Source: a bacterium (lineage in GTDB: Bacteria; CAIWAD01). From it: a stretch of 64,000 nucleotides of DNA. The notes beneath the pieces are model-generated. The model did not search any database. It was not told where the DNA came from and was given only the letters and a program-made list of their open reading frames with translations. The stretch lies in contig JAUIFJ010000004.1 of the NCBI GenBank assembly GCA_030429345.1, forward strand, positions 118,916 through 182,915. Direction: 5' to 3'. A program made the position numbers and the translations under genes. Shown piece by piece: positions 33,165-41,871 of this stretch. Numbering within the stretch: position 1 is the first letter of the stretch; the number at the start of each line of letters is the position of its first letter.

Positions 33165-34895
33165 ATGGCACAAGACTACCGCTATCTGCTGGATCCCGCA
33201 GGACCTTTCTTCTGTCCGGAACAGCTGGACGAGGAACAGCGTCTGTTTCGTGATACAATCCACTCCTTCGCCCGCGAGAGGCTCTTCCCGCTTCGCGAGC
33301 AGATCGAGTCCCTGGACCTCGACCTGACCCGGAGCCTGATCCGGGAATGCGCCGAACTGGGCCTCTGCGGCGTCGACATTCCCGATGAGCACGGCGGCCT
33401 GGACATGGGCTACGCCAGCACCGTGCTCTCCAGCGAGTTCCTGGCCGAATGCGGCAGCGCCAGCTTCATGGTCAGCCTTGGCGCGGTCACGGGCATCGGC
33501 CTGCTGCCGATACTGCTCTACGGGACTCCCGAGCAACGGGAGCAGTGGCTGCCCGGCATTGCCTCCGGCGAGCTCATGGGGGCCTATTGTCTCACGGAGC
33601 CGGGCTCCGGCAGCGACGCCCTCGCCGCCCGCAGCCGGGCGCGGCTGGAAGGAAACGAGTGGATCCTCGACGGCCGCAAGCAGTATATCACGAATGCCGG
33701 TTTCGCGGACTACTTCATCGTCTTCGCACAGGCGGACGAAGGAAAACGCAAGGGATTCAGCGCTTTCCTGGTTCCCCGTGAGACAGACGGCCTGTCGGTC
33801 GGCCGCGAGGAACACAAGATGGGCATCAAGGGCAGCTCGACGGGGCCCGTCGTCTTCGAAGGCCTGCGGCTGCCCGCCGACCACCTGCTCGGGCAAGTCG
33901 GGGAAGGGGCGGCCATCGCCCTGGTGACCCTGGACATGGGGCGGATCAAGCTGGGCTTGATGGACCTGGGCCTGGGGCACCTGTCGATCCGCGATGCCCT
34001 GCTCTATACGGCCGAACGCCGGCAGTTCGGCACCCGGATCCACAATTTCGGTGCCCTGCGCGGCAAGCTGGCCCGCATGGCCAGCCGCCAGCTGGCCCTG
34101 GAAAGCCTGTGCTACCGCGTGATCGGCCTGCTGGAAGAGGGCATGCAGGCCCTTTCGAAGGACCGGCGCCAGGACGGGCGCAGCCAGGCCGAGGTCCTGG
34201 AGGACCTGGCCCTGGAAGGATCGATGGTCAAGGTCCTGGGCAGCGAGACCCACGGACGGATCGTCGACGACTGCCTGCAGTGCTTCGGGGGCTACGGCTT
34301 CATCGAGGACTACGGCATCGCCGGCCGATACCGTGATACACGCATCGACCGGATCTTCGAGGGAAGCAACGAGATCAACCGCCAGGTGATCACGGGGAAC
34401 CTGCTCAAGGCGGCCCTCGAGGGGCGTTTCCCCCTGCGACGCGCCCTGTCCGGCTGGAAGGATCCGGGACGTGAGACGGACCCTGTCGTCCGGGCTCGGG
34501 AACTGTCGCGGGGTCTCCTGCTCGGGGCCCTGGATGCGGCGATCTGCGCCTGGGGCCAGGACCTGGCGCTGCGCCAGCAGGCCGCCGAGGACCTTGCCGA
34601 TCTTTGTATCACCTTCTGCGCGCTGGACAGCATGGTCCTGCGGAAGGAGCATGCCGGTCCGGCCCTGGCCGACCCCGCCCTCTTCCGCTCCGCCCTGGTG
34701 TTGACGGCCGGCGAGTCCCTGGATGCCTGCCAGCAGCACGGCGGCCGCCTGCTGGCCGCCCTGGGCGAAGCGGGACAGCGGCTGCAGAAGCTCCTGGAGG
34801 AAATGCTGGCCTGCCGCGCGCGGCTCGACAGCTACAGCGCCACCGAGGACCTGGCCGCAAGACTGATCGCACACGGGGCCCTTCCCCGGTCCTGA
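33165..34895 (+). CDS. fadE: Acyl-CoA dehydrogenase (FadE-like, long form)
   Basis: 576 residues. FAD enzyme for the first step of beta-oxidation. Visible: YCLTEPGSGSDALAARSRA (substrate/FAD loop), GRKQYITNAGFADYFIVFA, HKMGIKGSSTGPVVFEGLRLP, RRQFGTRIHNFGALRGKLA, CLQCFGGYGFIEDYGIAGRYRD, and the catalytic Glu E399 in RIFEGSNEINR. About 180 residues beyond the catalytic Glu make a helical C-terminal extension like VLCAD/ACAD9-type and Bacillus FadE enzymes. ATG at 33165 preceded by GAGGAC. First gene of fadE-fadA-fadN; the thiolase starts 21 bp later. Confidence 0.93.
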   Translation: MAQDYRYLLDPAGPFFCPEQLDEEQRLFRDTIHSFARERLFPLREQIESLDLDLTRSLIRECAELGLCGVDIPDEHGGLDMGYASTVLSSEFLAECGSASFMVSLGAVTGIGLLPILLYGTPEQREQWLPGIASGELMGAYCLTEPGSGSDALAARSRARLEGNEWILDGRKQYITNAGFADYFIVFAQADEGKRKGFSAFLVPRETDGLSVGREEHKMGIKGSSTGPVVFEGLRLPADHLLGQVGEGAAIALVTLDMGRIKLGLMDLGLGHLSIRDALLYTAERRQFGTRIHNFGALRGKLARMASRQLALESLCYRVIGLLEEGMQALSKDRRQDGRSQAEVLEDLALEGSMVKVLGSETHGRIVDDCLQCFGGYGFIEDYGIAGRYRDTRIDRIFEGSNEINRQVITGNLLKAALEGRFPLRRALSGWKDPGRETDPVVRARELSRGLLLGALDAAICAWGQDLALRQQAAEDLADLCITFCALDSMVLRKEHAGPALADPALFRSALVLTAGESLDACQQHGGRLLAALGEAGQRLQKLLEEMLACRARLDSYSATEDLAARLIAHGALPRS

Positions 34896-34916
34896 CATCC
34901 ATCTGGAGAAGCAAGC

Positions 34917-36056
34917 ATGGCTGAGCACGCTGTCATTGTAGACGCCCTGCGCACCCCGATCGGCCTCAAGAAGGGCGCGCTGGTGCCGCTGCGCATGGAC
35001 GAGATCACCGCCGGTCTGGTGGGCGGACTGCTTGCCCGCCATCCGGATCTGCCGGCGGAGGCCCTGGGAGACCTGGTGCTGGGCTGCGCCTTCCCGGAAG
35101 GGGCGCAAGGCATGCTGGCCGCCCGGGGAGTGGCCCTGCTCGCCGGCCTGCCGCCGAGCGTGCCGGCGCGGGTGATCAACCGCTTCTGCGGGTCCAGCAT
35201 GGACGCCTGCCACGCCGTATCACGCGCCATCGAGTGCGGGGACATGGATTGCGGCCTGGCGGTCGGCATGGAGGACATGTTCGCCGTACCCATGGGCGGA
35301 TTCAATCCGGATTTCAATCCCCGCCTGGCTGCCGACGAGTACTACATGGGCATGGGGGAAACAGCCGAGAACCTGGCCGGCGACCTGTCCATCTCCCGCG
35401 AGGACCAGGAGGCCTTCGCTGTCGCCAGCCACGAAAAGGCCCTGGCCGCGCAGGCCGCCGGGCGCTTCGAGCGGGAAGTCCTGCCGGTCCGGCTCCAGGG
35501 AGTGGAGCTCACGCGGGACGAGGGGCCGCGGAAACCGGACCTGCAGAAGATCCGCTCGCTGGATCCGGCCTTCCGGGAAGGGGGCACGATCACGGCCGCC
35601 ACCAGTTCCCCGGTCAGCAAGGGGGCGGCCGGACTGCTGATCGCCTCCCGCGCCTTCGCCGTGGAACACGGACTGCCGATCCGCGCGGAGATTGTCTCAC
35701 GCGCCCTCGCCGGAGTCGAGCCGACACGGATGGGCGCGGGCCCGCTGCCGGCCAGCGAGGCCGCCCTTGCGCGGGCCGGACTGGGCATGGACGACCTGGA
35801 CGCCATCGAGCTCAACGAGGCCTTCGCCGCGCAGAGCCTCTATGTGATCCGCAAGGGAGGCTGGCCGCAGGAGAAGATCAACCTCTTCGGCGGGGCCATC
35901 GCCATGGGGCACCCGCTGGGCGCTTCGGGCGCGCGCATCCTCTGCACCCTGCTCAATGTGCTCGAGACGAAGGAGCTGAAGACGGGGCTGGCGACCATGT
36001 GCATCGGCGGAGGCCAGGGCATCGCCACCATCCTGCAGAGGCCCGACAATGCCTGA
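34917..36056 (+). CDS. fadA: Acetyl-CoA acyltransferase (thiolase)
   Basis: 379 residues. It cleaves 3-ketoacyl-CoA, releasing acetyl-CoA. Acylated Cys is C91 in VINRFCGSSMDACHAVSRAI; catalytic His in AIAMGHPLGASGARI; second Cys in MCIGGGQGIATI. ELNEAFAAQSL is the N-E-A-F motif. Length is slightly below the usual 390. GGAG nine bases before the ATG. Middle gene of the fad operon; its last eight bases overlap the start of the multifunctional enzyme. Confidence 0.95.
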   Translation: MAEHAVIVDALRTPIGLKKGALVPLRMDEITAGLVGGLLARHPDLPAEALGDLVLGCAFPEGAQGMLAARGVALLAGLPPSVPARVINRFCGSSMDACHAVSRAIECGDMDCGLAVGMEDMFAVPMGGFNPDFNPRLAADEYYMGMGETAENLAGDLSISREDQEAFAVASHEKALAAQAAGRFEREVLPVRLQGVELTRDEGPRKPDLQKIRSLDPAFREGGTITAATSSPVSKGAAGLLIASRAFAVEHGLPIRAEIVSRALAGVEPTRMGAGPLPASEAALARAGLGMDDLDAIELNEAFAAQSLYVIRKGGWPQEKINLFGGAIAMGHPLGASGARILCTLLNVLETKELKTGLATMCIGGGQGIATILQRPDNA

Positions 36057-38391
36057 GATCCACTGCGTGGCCGTCCTCGGCGCCGGCGTGATGGGCGCCC
36101 GCATCGCCGCCCACCTGGCGAACACGGGACACCGGGTGCTGCTCTACGACCAGGACCGCTCCCGGGCCGAAGCCGGACTGCAGGGCGCGCTCAAGGCAAA
36201 GCCCGCGGCCTTCTTCCTGCCGCAGCTTGCCCGCGCTGTCACACCGCTGGGCATCGACGACGACGCGGCCCGTGTCGCGGAAGCCGACTGGGTCTGCGAG
36301 GCGATTCCCGAGGTGCTGGAATGGAAACAGCAGCTCTTCCGCCAGCTGGTGGAGCACATCCGCCCCGACGCCGTGCTCAGCACCAATACCAGCGGCCTGC
36401 CCGCCGAGGCGATCGCAGCCGGGATGCCGGAAGACCTGCGTCGGCGTTTCCTGGTGACCCATTTCTTCAATCCCCCGCGCTACCTGCGGCTGCTCGAGCT
36501 GGCCGCCCTGCCGGAAGGGGATCCGCAGGTGCTTGCCGCCTTCCGGCGCTACGCGGAGGAGCGCCTGGGCAAGGGAGTGGTCGAGGTCTGTCACACGCCG
36601 AACTTCATCGCCAACCGCGTCGGCGTCTTCAGCATGCTGCACAGCCTGCATACCGCCCTGGCCCAGGGCCTGGGTGTGGAGGAGGTGGACGCTTTGAGCG
36701 GGCGCCTCATCGGACGGCCGAAGAGCGCCACCTTCCGCACGGCCGACGTGGTGGGACTGGATACCCTCGTGCATGTCACACAGGCGACGCACGCGGCCTG
36801 CGCCAACGATCCCTGGCGTTCGACCTTCGAGCTGCCGGACTTCCTGCCGCGGCTGGTCGAACGCGGCGACATCGGGCAGAAGGCCGGCCGCGGTTTCTAC
36901 CTCAAGGAGGGGCGGGAGATCCGCCAGCTGGACATGGGCAGCCTGGAGTACGTGCCCCAGCGGAAGCCACGCTTCGACAGCCTGAGAAGCTGGCGAGGCT
37001 GGAAGGATCTTCGCCAGCGCCTGCACAAGCTGTATTACGAGGATGATCGCGCGGGGACCTGGCTGCGCGCCGTCATCGGGGAATCCCTGTGCTACGCGGC
37101 CTGGCACCTGCAGGAGATCGCCGGGGGCCGCATCGAGCGCGTGGACCAGGCCCTGCGCGAGGGCTTCGGCTGGGACCTTGGGCCCTTCGAGCTCTGGGAC
37201 GCCATCGGACCCGAACGGAGCCTGGCCCTGCTCAGGCGGGAAGGGCGACGCCTGGCCCCCTGGCTCGACTCCTTTCTGCAACACGGCGATAACCGTTTCT
37301 ACCGCTGGCAGGGAGCGCGCCTGCAGGTCTGGCGTCCAGGGCGCGAGGCCTACGAGGAGGTGGTACAACCCTCGGAAACCCTTCAGCTGGAGAGCTGCCG
37401 CCGCCTGCATCCGGCGGCCTATCGCAGCTGGTCGGCAAGTCTGCAGGACATCGGCGAGGGAGTGGGCTGCCTGCACCTGCACAGCGTGCTGCAGCCGGAG
37501 CTGAATCCCATCGACGAGAGCGTGATCGAGACCTTCGAGGCCGCTCTGCAGGTGGTTCCGGACCGGGGCTGGAAAGGGCTCGTGATCACGCACGATGGTC
37601 AGAACTTCTGCGCCGGCGCCAACCTGCAGATGATTCTCGGCCTGGCGCGGGGCGGAAAGGCCTCCCGCATCGAGCAGGTCTGCGCCCAGTTCCAGGAAGC
37701 CATTCGCCGCCTGCGCTTCGCGCCCTTTCCAGTGGTGGCCGCGCCCTTCCAGATCTGCCTGGGCGGCGGAGTCGAATTGTCCACCAGCATGGACCGGGTC
37801 GTGGCGCACGCCGAACTCTACGCCGGGCTGGTCGAGGCGGGAGTCGGCGTGATCCCCGCGGGTGGCGGGTGTCTGCGCGTGTTGCAGCATGCCGCCAAAG
37901 GGCTTGCCGGGCGGCGACCGGGACCCTTTCCCCCGGTGCAGAGGGCCTTCGAGGCCATCGGCTTCGCCCGGGTCAGCAGTTCGGCGGCCGAAGCCTTCCG
38001 CATGGGCCTCTTCGATCCGGAATCGGAGATCGAGATCAACCGCGAGCGGCTGCTGGCAAGGGCGCGCCGCAGCGTGCTCGAGCTCGCTGCGGAGTATACG
38101 CCGCCGGAGACGGTGGAGCTGCAGTTGCCTGGGATCGGCGGACGGACGGCACTGGAGCAGAGCGTGATCGCCTTTCGGCGCTCGGGGAAGATCAGCGAAC
38201 ACGACGCCCGCATCGGGCACTCGCTGGCCCGTGTGCTCAGCGGAGGAGAGTCCGCCGCCCCTGGCCGTCCCGTCGGCGAAGACGAGCTGCTGGCGCTGGA
38301 GCGCGAGGAGTTCGCCCGCCTGGCCCTGACGAAGGAGAGCCAGGCGCGCATGGAGCACATGCTGAAGAAGGGCAAGCCGCTCAGGAACTAG
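36049..38391 (+). CDS. fadN: 3-hydroxyacyl-CoA dehydrogenase / enoyl-CoA hydratase (FadN type)
   Basis: 780 residues, fused enzyme for the hydration and second oxidation steps. The N-terminal 3HCDH domain has VAVLGAGVMGARIAAHLAN (NAD site), LSTNTSGLPAEAIAA, VTHFFNPPRYLRLLEL and NFIANRVGVFS. A linker with a second 3HCDH-like helical domain leads to the C-terminal crotonase domain (about 490-700): LVITHDGQNFCAGANLQMI and PFQICLGGGVELSTSMDRVV. Dehydrogenase-first order and size match Bacillus FadN rather than E. coli FadB. The ATG overlaps the thiolase end by eight bases. Confidence 0.93.
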   Translation: MPEIHCVAVLGAGVMGARIAAHLANTGHRVLLYDQDRSRAEAGLQGALKAKPAAFFLPQLARAVTPLGIDDDAARVAEADWVCEAIPEVLEWKQQLFRQLVEHIRPDAVLSTNTSGLPAEAIAAGMPEDLRRRFLVTHFFNPPRYLRLLELAALPEGDPQVLAAFRRYAEERLGKGVVEVCHTPNFIANRVGVFSMLHSLHTALAQGLGVEEVDALSGRLIGRPKSATFRTADVVGLDTLVHVTQATHAACANDPWRSTFELPDFLPRLVERGDIGQKAGRGFYLKEGREIRQLDMGSLEYVPQRKPRFDSLRSWRGWKDLRQRLHKLYYEDDRAGTWLRAVIGESLCYAAWHLQEIAGGRIERVDQALREGFGWDLGPFELWDAIGPERSLALLRREGRRLAPWLDSFLQHGDNRFYRWQGARLQVWRPGREAYEEVVQPSETLQLESCRRLHPAAYRSWSASLQDIGEGVGCLHLHSVLQPELNPIDESVIETFEAALQVVPDRGWKGLVITHDGQNFCAGANLQMILGLARGGKASRIEQVCAQFQEAIRRLRFAPFPVVAAPFQICLGGGVELSTSMDRVVAHAELYAGLVEAGVGVIPAGGGCLRVLQHAAKGLAGRRPGPFPPVQRAFEAIGFARVSSSAAEAFRMGLFDPESEIEINRERLLARARRSVLELAAEYTPPETVELQLPGIGGRTALEQSVIAFRRSGKISEHDARIGHSLARVLSGGESAAPGRPVGEDELLALEREEFARLALTKESQARMEHMLKKGKPLRN

Positions 38392-38558
38392 AGTCCCGCT
38401 TCCTCCGCCTGGACACTCCTTGCCAGTGGCCGGCACCGCGACCTGGAAGCCCCGTAGCGGGGAGAATCGCCCCGGCGGGGAAATCCGCCCCACATTCCAC
38501 GGAAAGATCCTGCAAGATCAGTTCTTGTTTTACATGAACTTGGGGCCTTCTCCGAAAG

Positions 38559-38574
38559 TGGCCCGTCCCTTGCC
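38559..38574 (+). promoter_or_regulatory. Sigma54-type (-24/-12) promoter of the gdhA operon
   Basis: TGGCCCGTCCCTTGCC: GG at -24 (38560-38561) and GC at -12 (38572-38573) with exactly ten bases between, matching 11 of 14 consensus positions of TGGCACG-N4-TTGCW by eye. Start of transcription would fall near 38585, about 30 nt before the first gene. The operon's last gene encodes a sigma54-dependent activator, which supports the assignment. Confidence 0.65.
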
Positions 38575-38613
38575 TTCCCCTGTGGCAACGTCCTACAGGA
38601 GAAGGAGTTCCTC

Positions 38614-38982
38614 ATGTTGTACGATGGCACAACCCTGGCGCGTCCCGCCGGACGGGAGGTCCGGGAAGAGGCGCCTGCCTTGTCTCACGCAAAGAATCCC
38701 TTGAACCTCCGCGGCCTGTGCCGCACCTGCGAAGAAGCGGAACACTGCGCTTTCCGCGAGCGAGCGGAGGTCATCCACCACTGCAACGAGTATCGCGTCG
38801 TCGAGTCCGACGGAGCCGCCATGCGCCTTGCGTTGCTCGTTCCGGAGACCTGCGCCACGGTCGACGTGGACGCAGCGGTCGGACTGTGCTCCAATTGCCA
38901 GCACCGCGAGGACTGCGGCATGCGGCGCCTTCCGGGCGGCGTGTGGCATTGCGAAGAGTACGCTCTCAGGAAGGAGGCCTGA
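38614..38982 (+). CDS. Cys-rich protein with two C-x2-C-x5-C repeats
   Basis: 122 residues, no family recognised. The same module occurs twice: LCRTCEEAEHCAF...HHCNEY (residues about 35-62) and LCSNCQHREDCGM...WHCEEY (about 90-116). Each carries C-x2-C-x5-C and, some 10-15 residues later, H-C-(N/E)-E-Y, giving four cysteines per module that could bind zinc or an iron-sulfur cluster. The linker (MRLALLVPETCATVDVDA) has another Cys. AAGGAG six bases before the ATG. It lies two bases before gdhA and just after the sigma54-type promoter, so a regulatory or redox role toward glutamate synthesis is plausible but unproven. Confidence 0.8.
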   Translation: MLYDGTTLARPAGREVREEAPALSHAKNPLNLRGLCRTCEEAEHCAFRERAEVIHHCNEYRVVESDGAAMRLALLVPETCATVDVDAAVGLCSNCQHREDCGMRRLPGGVWHCEEYALRKEA

Positions 38983-38984
38983 TC

Positions 38985-40331
38985 ATGGGCATGCACCCCT
39001 ATCCCGCGCAGGTCCTGAATTCGCTGCGCGGCCGGAATCCCTGGGAAACCGAGTTTCTCCAGGCCGTCGAAGAGGTCTTCGAATCCGTCTCGCCGCTCTT
39101 CGAGCTGAATCCCCAGTATGCCTCGGAGGCGATCCTGGAGAGGATGACGGAGCCCGAGCGCATCATCAGTTTTCGTGTGCCATGGACCGATGACCAGGGG
39201 AGGCATCGCGTCAATCGCGGCTTCCGTGTACAGTTCAACAGCGCCCTGGGCCCCTACAAGGGCGGGCTGCGCTTCCATCCTTCCGTAACACAGAGTTCGC
39301 TGAAGTTCCTCGGTTTCGAGCAGGGCTTCAAGAACGCGCTGACCGGATTGCCGATGGGCGGCGGCAAGGGGGGCGCCGACTTCGACTTCCGCAACTGCAC
39401 GGATCGCGAGCGCATGGCCTTCTGCCAGAGCTTCATGAGCGAACTCTACCGCCATATCGGACCGGACATCGATGTGCCGGCGGGAGACATCGGCGTCGGG
39501 GCCAGGGAGATCGGCTATCTCTTCGGCCAGTACAAGCGCCTGACCGGTTCGTTCCATGGAGTCCTGACAGGCAAGAGGCTGGAATGGGGCGGCAGTCTTT
39601 TGCGCCCCGAGGCAACGGGCTACGGCATTGTCTATCTTGCCGATGCCATGTTGCGCGCCGCGGGCGAAGGGCTGGAAGGCAAGCGCATTGCCCTTTCCGG
39701 CTTCGGCAACGTGGCCTGGGGAGTTGCCCGCAAGGCCGAGGAGCTGGGCGGAGTGGTGATCAGCCTGTCCGGGCCGGACGGTTCGATCCATGATCCGGAA
39801 GGAATCCGCGGAGAGAAACTGGAGTACATGCTTGAGATGAGGCTCAGCCCCCGCGACGAGATCCGTCCCTACGCGGACCGTTTCAAGGTGGAGTTCCGCC
39901 CGGGACGCCGCCCGTGGGATCTTCCCTGCGAGCTGGCGATTCCCTGCGCCATCCAGAACGAACTGGACGAGGACGATGCGCGCTCGCTGGTCCGGAACCA
40001 GTGCCGCTACGTGGTCGAAGGGGCCAACATGCCCTGCACGGCGGGAGCCGTCGAAGTCCTGCAGGGAGCGGGCCTGGTCTTCGTTCCCGGCAAGGCGGCA
40101 AACGCAGGTGGCGTGGCGGTGTCGGGGCTGGAGATGGCGCAGAACAGCGCAAGGCGCAGCTGGCCGGCGGAGGAGATCGACACCCTTCTGCGGGCGACCA
40201 TGGAAACGATCCATGACACCTGCCTGCAGGTGGCGGAAGAAGTGGGGCAGGCCGGGGACTATGTCGTCGGCGCGAACATCGCCGGCTTCCGCAAGGTGGC
40301 CGACGCGATGATCGATCAGGGACTTGTATGA
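38985..40331 (+). CDS. gdhA: NADP-type glutamate dehydrogenase
   Basis: 448 residues, typical of the hexameric NADP-dependent class. It interconverts 2-oxoglutarate plus ammonia and glutamate in the cytoplasm. Landmarks: FRVQFNSALGPYKGGLRFHP, the catalytic lysine region LTGLPMGGGKGGADFD, VPAGDIGVGAREIGYLFGQY, the dinucleotide fold IALSGFGNVAWGVARKAEEL, VVEGANMPCTAGAVEVL and PGKAANAGGVAVSGLEM. AGGAAGGAGG lies seven bases before the ATG. Co-transcription with the Cys-rich protein upstream and the kinase/regulator downstream indicates nitrogen-responsive control. Confidence 0.96.
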   Translation: MGMHPYPAQVLNSLRGRNPWETEFLQAVEEVFESVSPLFELNPQYASEAILERMTEPERIISFRVPWTDDQGRHRVNRGFRVQFNSALGPYKGGLRFHPSVTQSSLKFLGFEQGFKNALTGLPMGGGKGGADFDFRNCTDRERMAFCQSFMSELYRHIGPDIDVPAGDIGVGAREIGYLFGQYKRLTGSFHGVLTGKRLEWGGSLLRPEATGYGIVYLADAMLRAAGEGLEGKRIALSGFGNVAWGVARKAEELGGVVISLSGPDGSIHDPEGIRGEKLEYMLEMRLSPRDEIRPYADRFKVEFRPGRRPWDLPCELAIPCAIQNELDEDDARSLVRNQCRYVVEGANMPCTAGAVEVLQGAGLVFVPGKAANAGGVAVSGLEMAQNSARRSWPAEEIDTLLRATMETIHDTCLQVAEEVGQAGDYVVGANIAGFRKVADAMIDQGLV

Positions 40332-40344
40332 CAGACGGATCGCG

Positions 40345-41871
40345 ATGAATGGAGTACGAATTCTGGAAGAGGCCCTGGTAGGTGCCCAGGGCACTCTGCT
40401 GGATCTGGCCGCGGCTGGACTGCCGCGGCCTCTTTTCCTTGAACGGGCCCTGGCCGCGCTTCGCGACCTGACCGGTGCCGAAATCCTGCGCCTGTCCTAC
40501 GAGGACGGCGGCGAGAGGGTCGAATGGCGCGAGGCGCGGGGCGCGGTCGAAGAGATCCGGTTCCATGTCCGGCCCCCGGAGGATTCCGTGGAACCGGACA
40601 ACCCAGACGCCCTGCGGTTCCGCATCGATCCCTCCCACACCGGCTGGCTCGAGCTGGAACCGCTCTGGGCCCCGGGCGAGGAGATGGAGCCTTTGCGCCG
40701 GCGGCTTGCCAGGACCCTGGGCGTCGTGCTCGCGATCCAGCGCAGCCAGTCGGCCCTGGCCGAGCGGGTGAAGGAGATCACCTGCATGTATCACATCGCC
40801 CAGGTCGCGGCGGACGCCGGCCTGTCGCTCAAGGAGTCCTGCCGGATGGTGGTGCGGGACCTGCCCGCCGCCTGGCAGTACCCGGAGGTCGCCCGGGCGC
40901 GTATCCTGCTGGACGGATTCTGCTTCGTCTCCGAAGGCTTCTGCGAAGGCCCCGCGCGCCTGCAGGCGCCGATCCGTGTCGGCGGGGTCGAACGCGGACG
41001 GGTCGAGATCTTCTATTCCTCCACGGAACTGCGTCTGGCCGGCCGCCACGTGGAGAACGCCCGGACCTTCCTGCCGGAGGAACATGCCCTCATCGAGGGC
41101 GTCGCGCGCGAGCTGGCGCACATCGTCGAGCGGCGCAGCGCGGAGGCCGAAAGGAAGAAGCTCCAGGAACAGGTCCTGCACGCGGACCGCCTGGCGACCA
41201 TCGGACAGCTGGCGGCCGGCCTGGCCCACGAACTCAACGAGCCCCTTGGCGGCATTCTGGGCTTTTCCCAGCTGCTGGGCAAGTCCCCGCGCCTCTGCGA
41301 GGAGGACCGAACGGATGTATACAAGATCCGCGATGCCTCGCTGATCGCGCGGGAAGTGGTGCAGAAGCTCCTGCTCTTCGCCCGCCAGGCCCCGCCCCGC
41401 CGTTCCGCCGTGGACATGGAAGAACTCTTTCGCTCCGCCCTGGGACTCCTGGAGTCCCGCGCCCGTTCCTCGGGAGTCGCGTTTCAGCGAAGCGGGGTGC
41501 AGCCTGCGCCGCGCGTATACGGAGACAGGGCCCAGCTGCTGCAGGTGCTGGTGAACCTGCTGGTCAACGCCGTGCAGGCATCGAAGCCCGGGCAGACGGT
41601 GGAGCTGGACGTCACGTGCACGGAGAGGACCCTGCGCCTTTCCGTTTCCGACAGCGGGGAAGGCATTCCAGCGGAGAACCTGGAGCGCATCTTCCTGCCC
41701 TTCTTCACGACCAAGAGCCTGGGCGAAGGAACCGGGCTCGGTCTCGCGGTGTCTCACGGAATCGTCCTGGCGCACGGCGGCACGATCCATGCGGAGAACC
41801 GGCCGGGAGGAGGCGCGCTCTTCCGGCTCGCGCTTCCTCTGGGCCCGACAAGGAAACAGGAGCAGGCATGA
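40345..41871 (+). CDS. Cytosolic sensor histidine kinase, NtrB-like arrangement
   Basis: 508 residues, no membrane segment. The N-terminal sensory part contains a GAF-like region (VKEITCMYHIAQVAADAGLS through YPEVARARILL, about 145-260). HisKA with phospho-acceptor H295 in LAAGLAHELNEPLGGILGFS. HATPase: N-box LLVNLLVNAVQASKPGQ, G1 VSDSGEGIPAENLERIF, F-box PFFTTKSLGEGTGLGLAVSH. ATG at 40345 chosen, 13 bp after the gdhA stop; an in-frame TTG at 40324 would overlap gdhA. Its stop overlaps the response regulator by four bases, so the two are partners. Soluble localisation fits an intracellular nitrogen or metabolite signal. Confidence 0.92.
   Translation: MNGVRILEEALVGAQGTLLDLAAAGLPRPLFLERALAALRDLTGAEILRLSYEDGGERVEWREARGAVEEIRFHVRPPEDSVEPDNPDALRFRIDPSHTGWLELEPLWAPGEEMEPLRRRLARTLGVVLAIQRSQSALAERVKEITCMYHIAQVAADAGLSLKESCRMVVRDLPAAWQYPEVARARILLDGFCFVSEGFCEGPARLQAPIRVGGVERGRVEIFYSSTELRLAGRHVENARTFLPEEHALIEGVARELAHIVERRSAEAERKKLQEQVLHADRLATIGQLAAGLAHELNEPLGGILGFSQLLGKSPRLCEEDRTDVYKIRDASLIAREVVQKLLLFARQAPPRRSAVDMEELFRSALGLLESRARSSGVAFQRSGVQPAPRVYGDRAQLLQVLVNLLVNAVQASKPGQTVELDVTCTERTLRLSVSDSGEGIPAENLERIFLPFFTTKSLGEGTGLGLAVSHGIVLAHGGTIHAENRPGGGALFRLALPLGPTRKQEQA

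Noticed and set aside
35953..38493. 846-codon minus-strand frame opposite fadN
   Set aside because: Antisense shadow of a strongly conserved fused enzyme. His/Gln/Asp/Arg-rich composition typical of shadows; no ribosome site.
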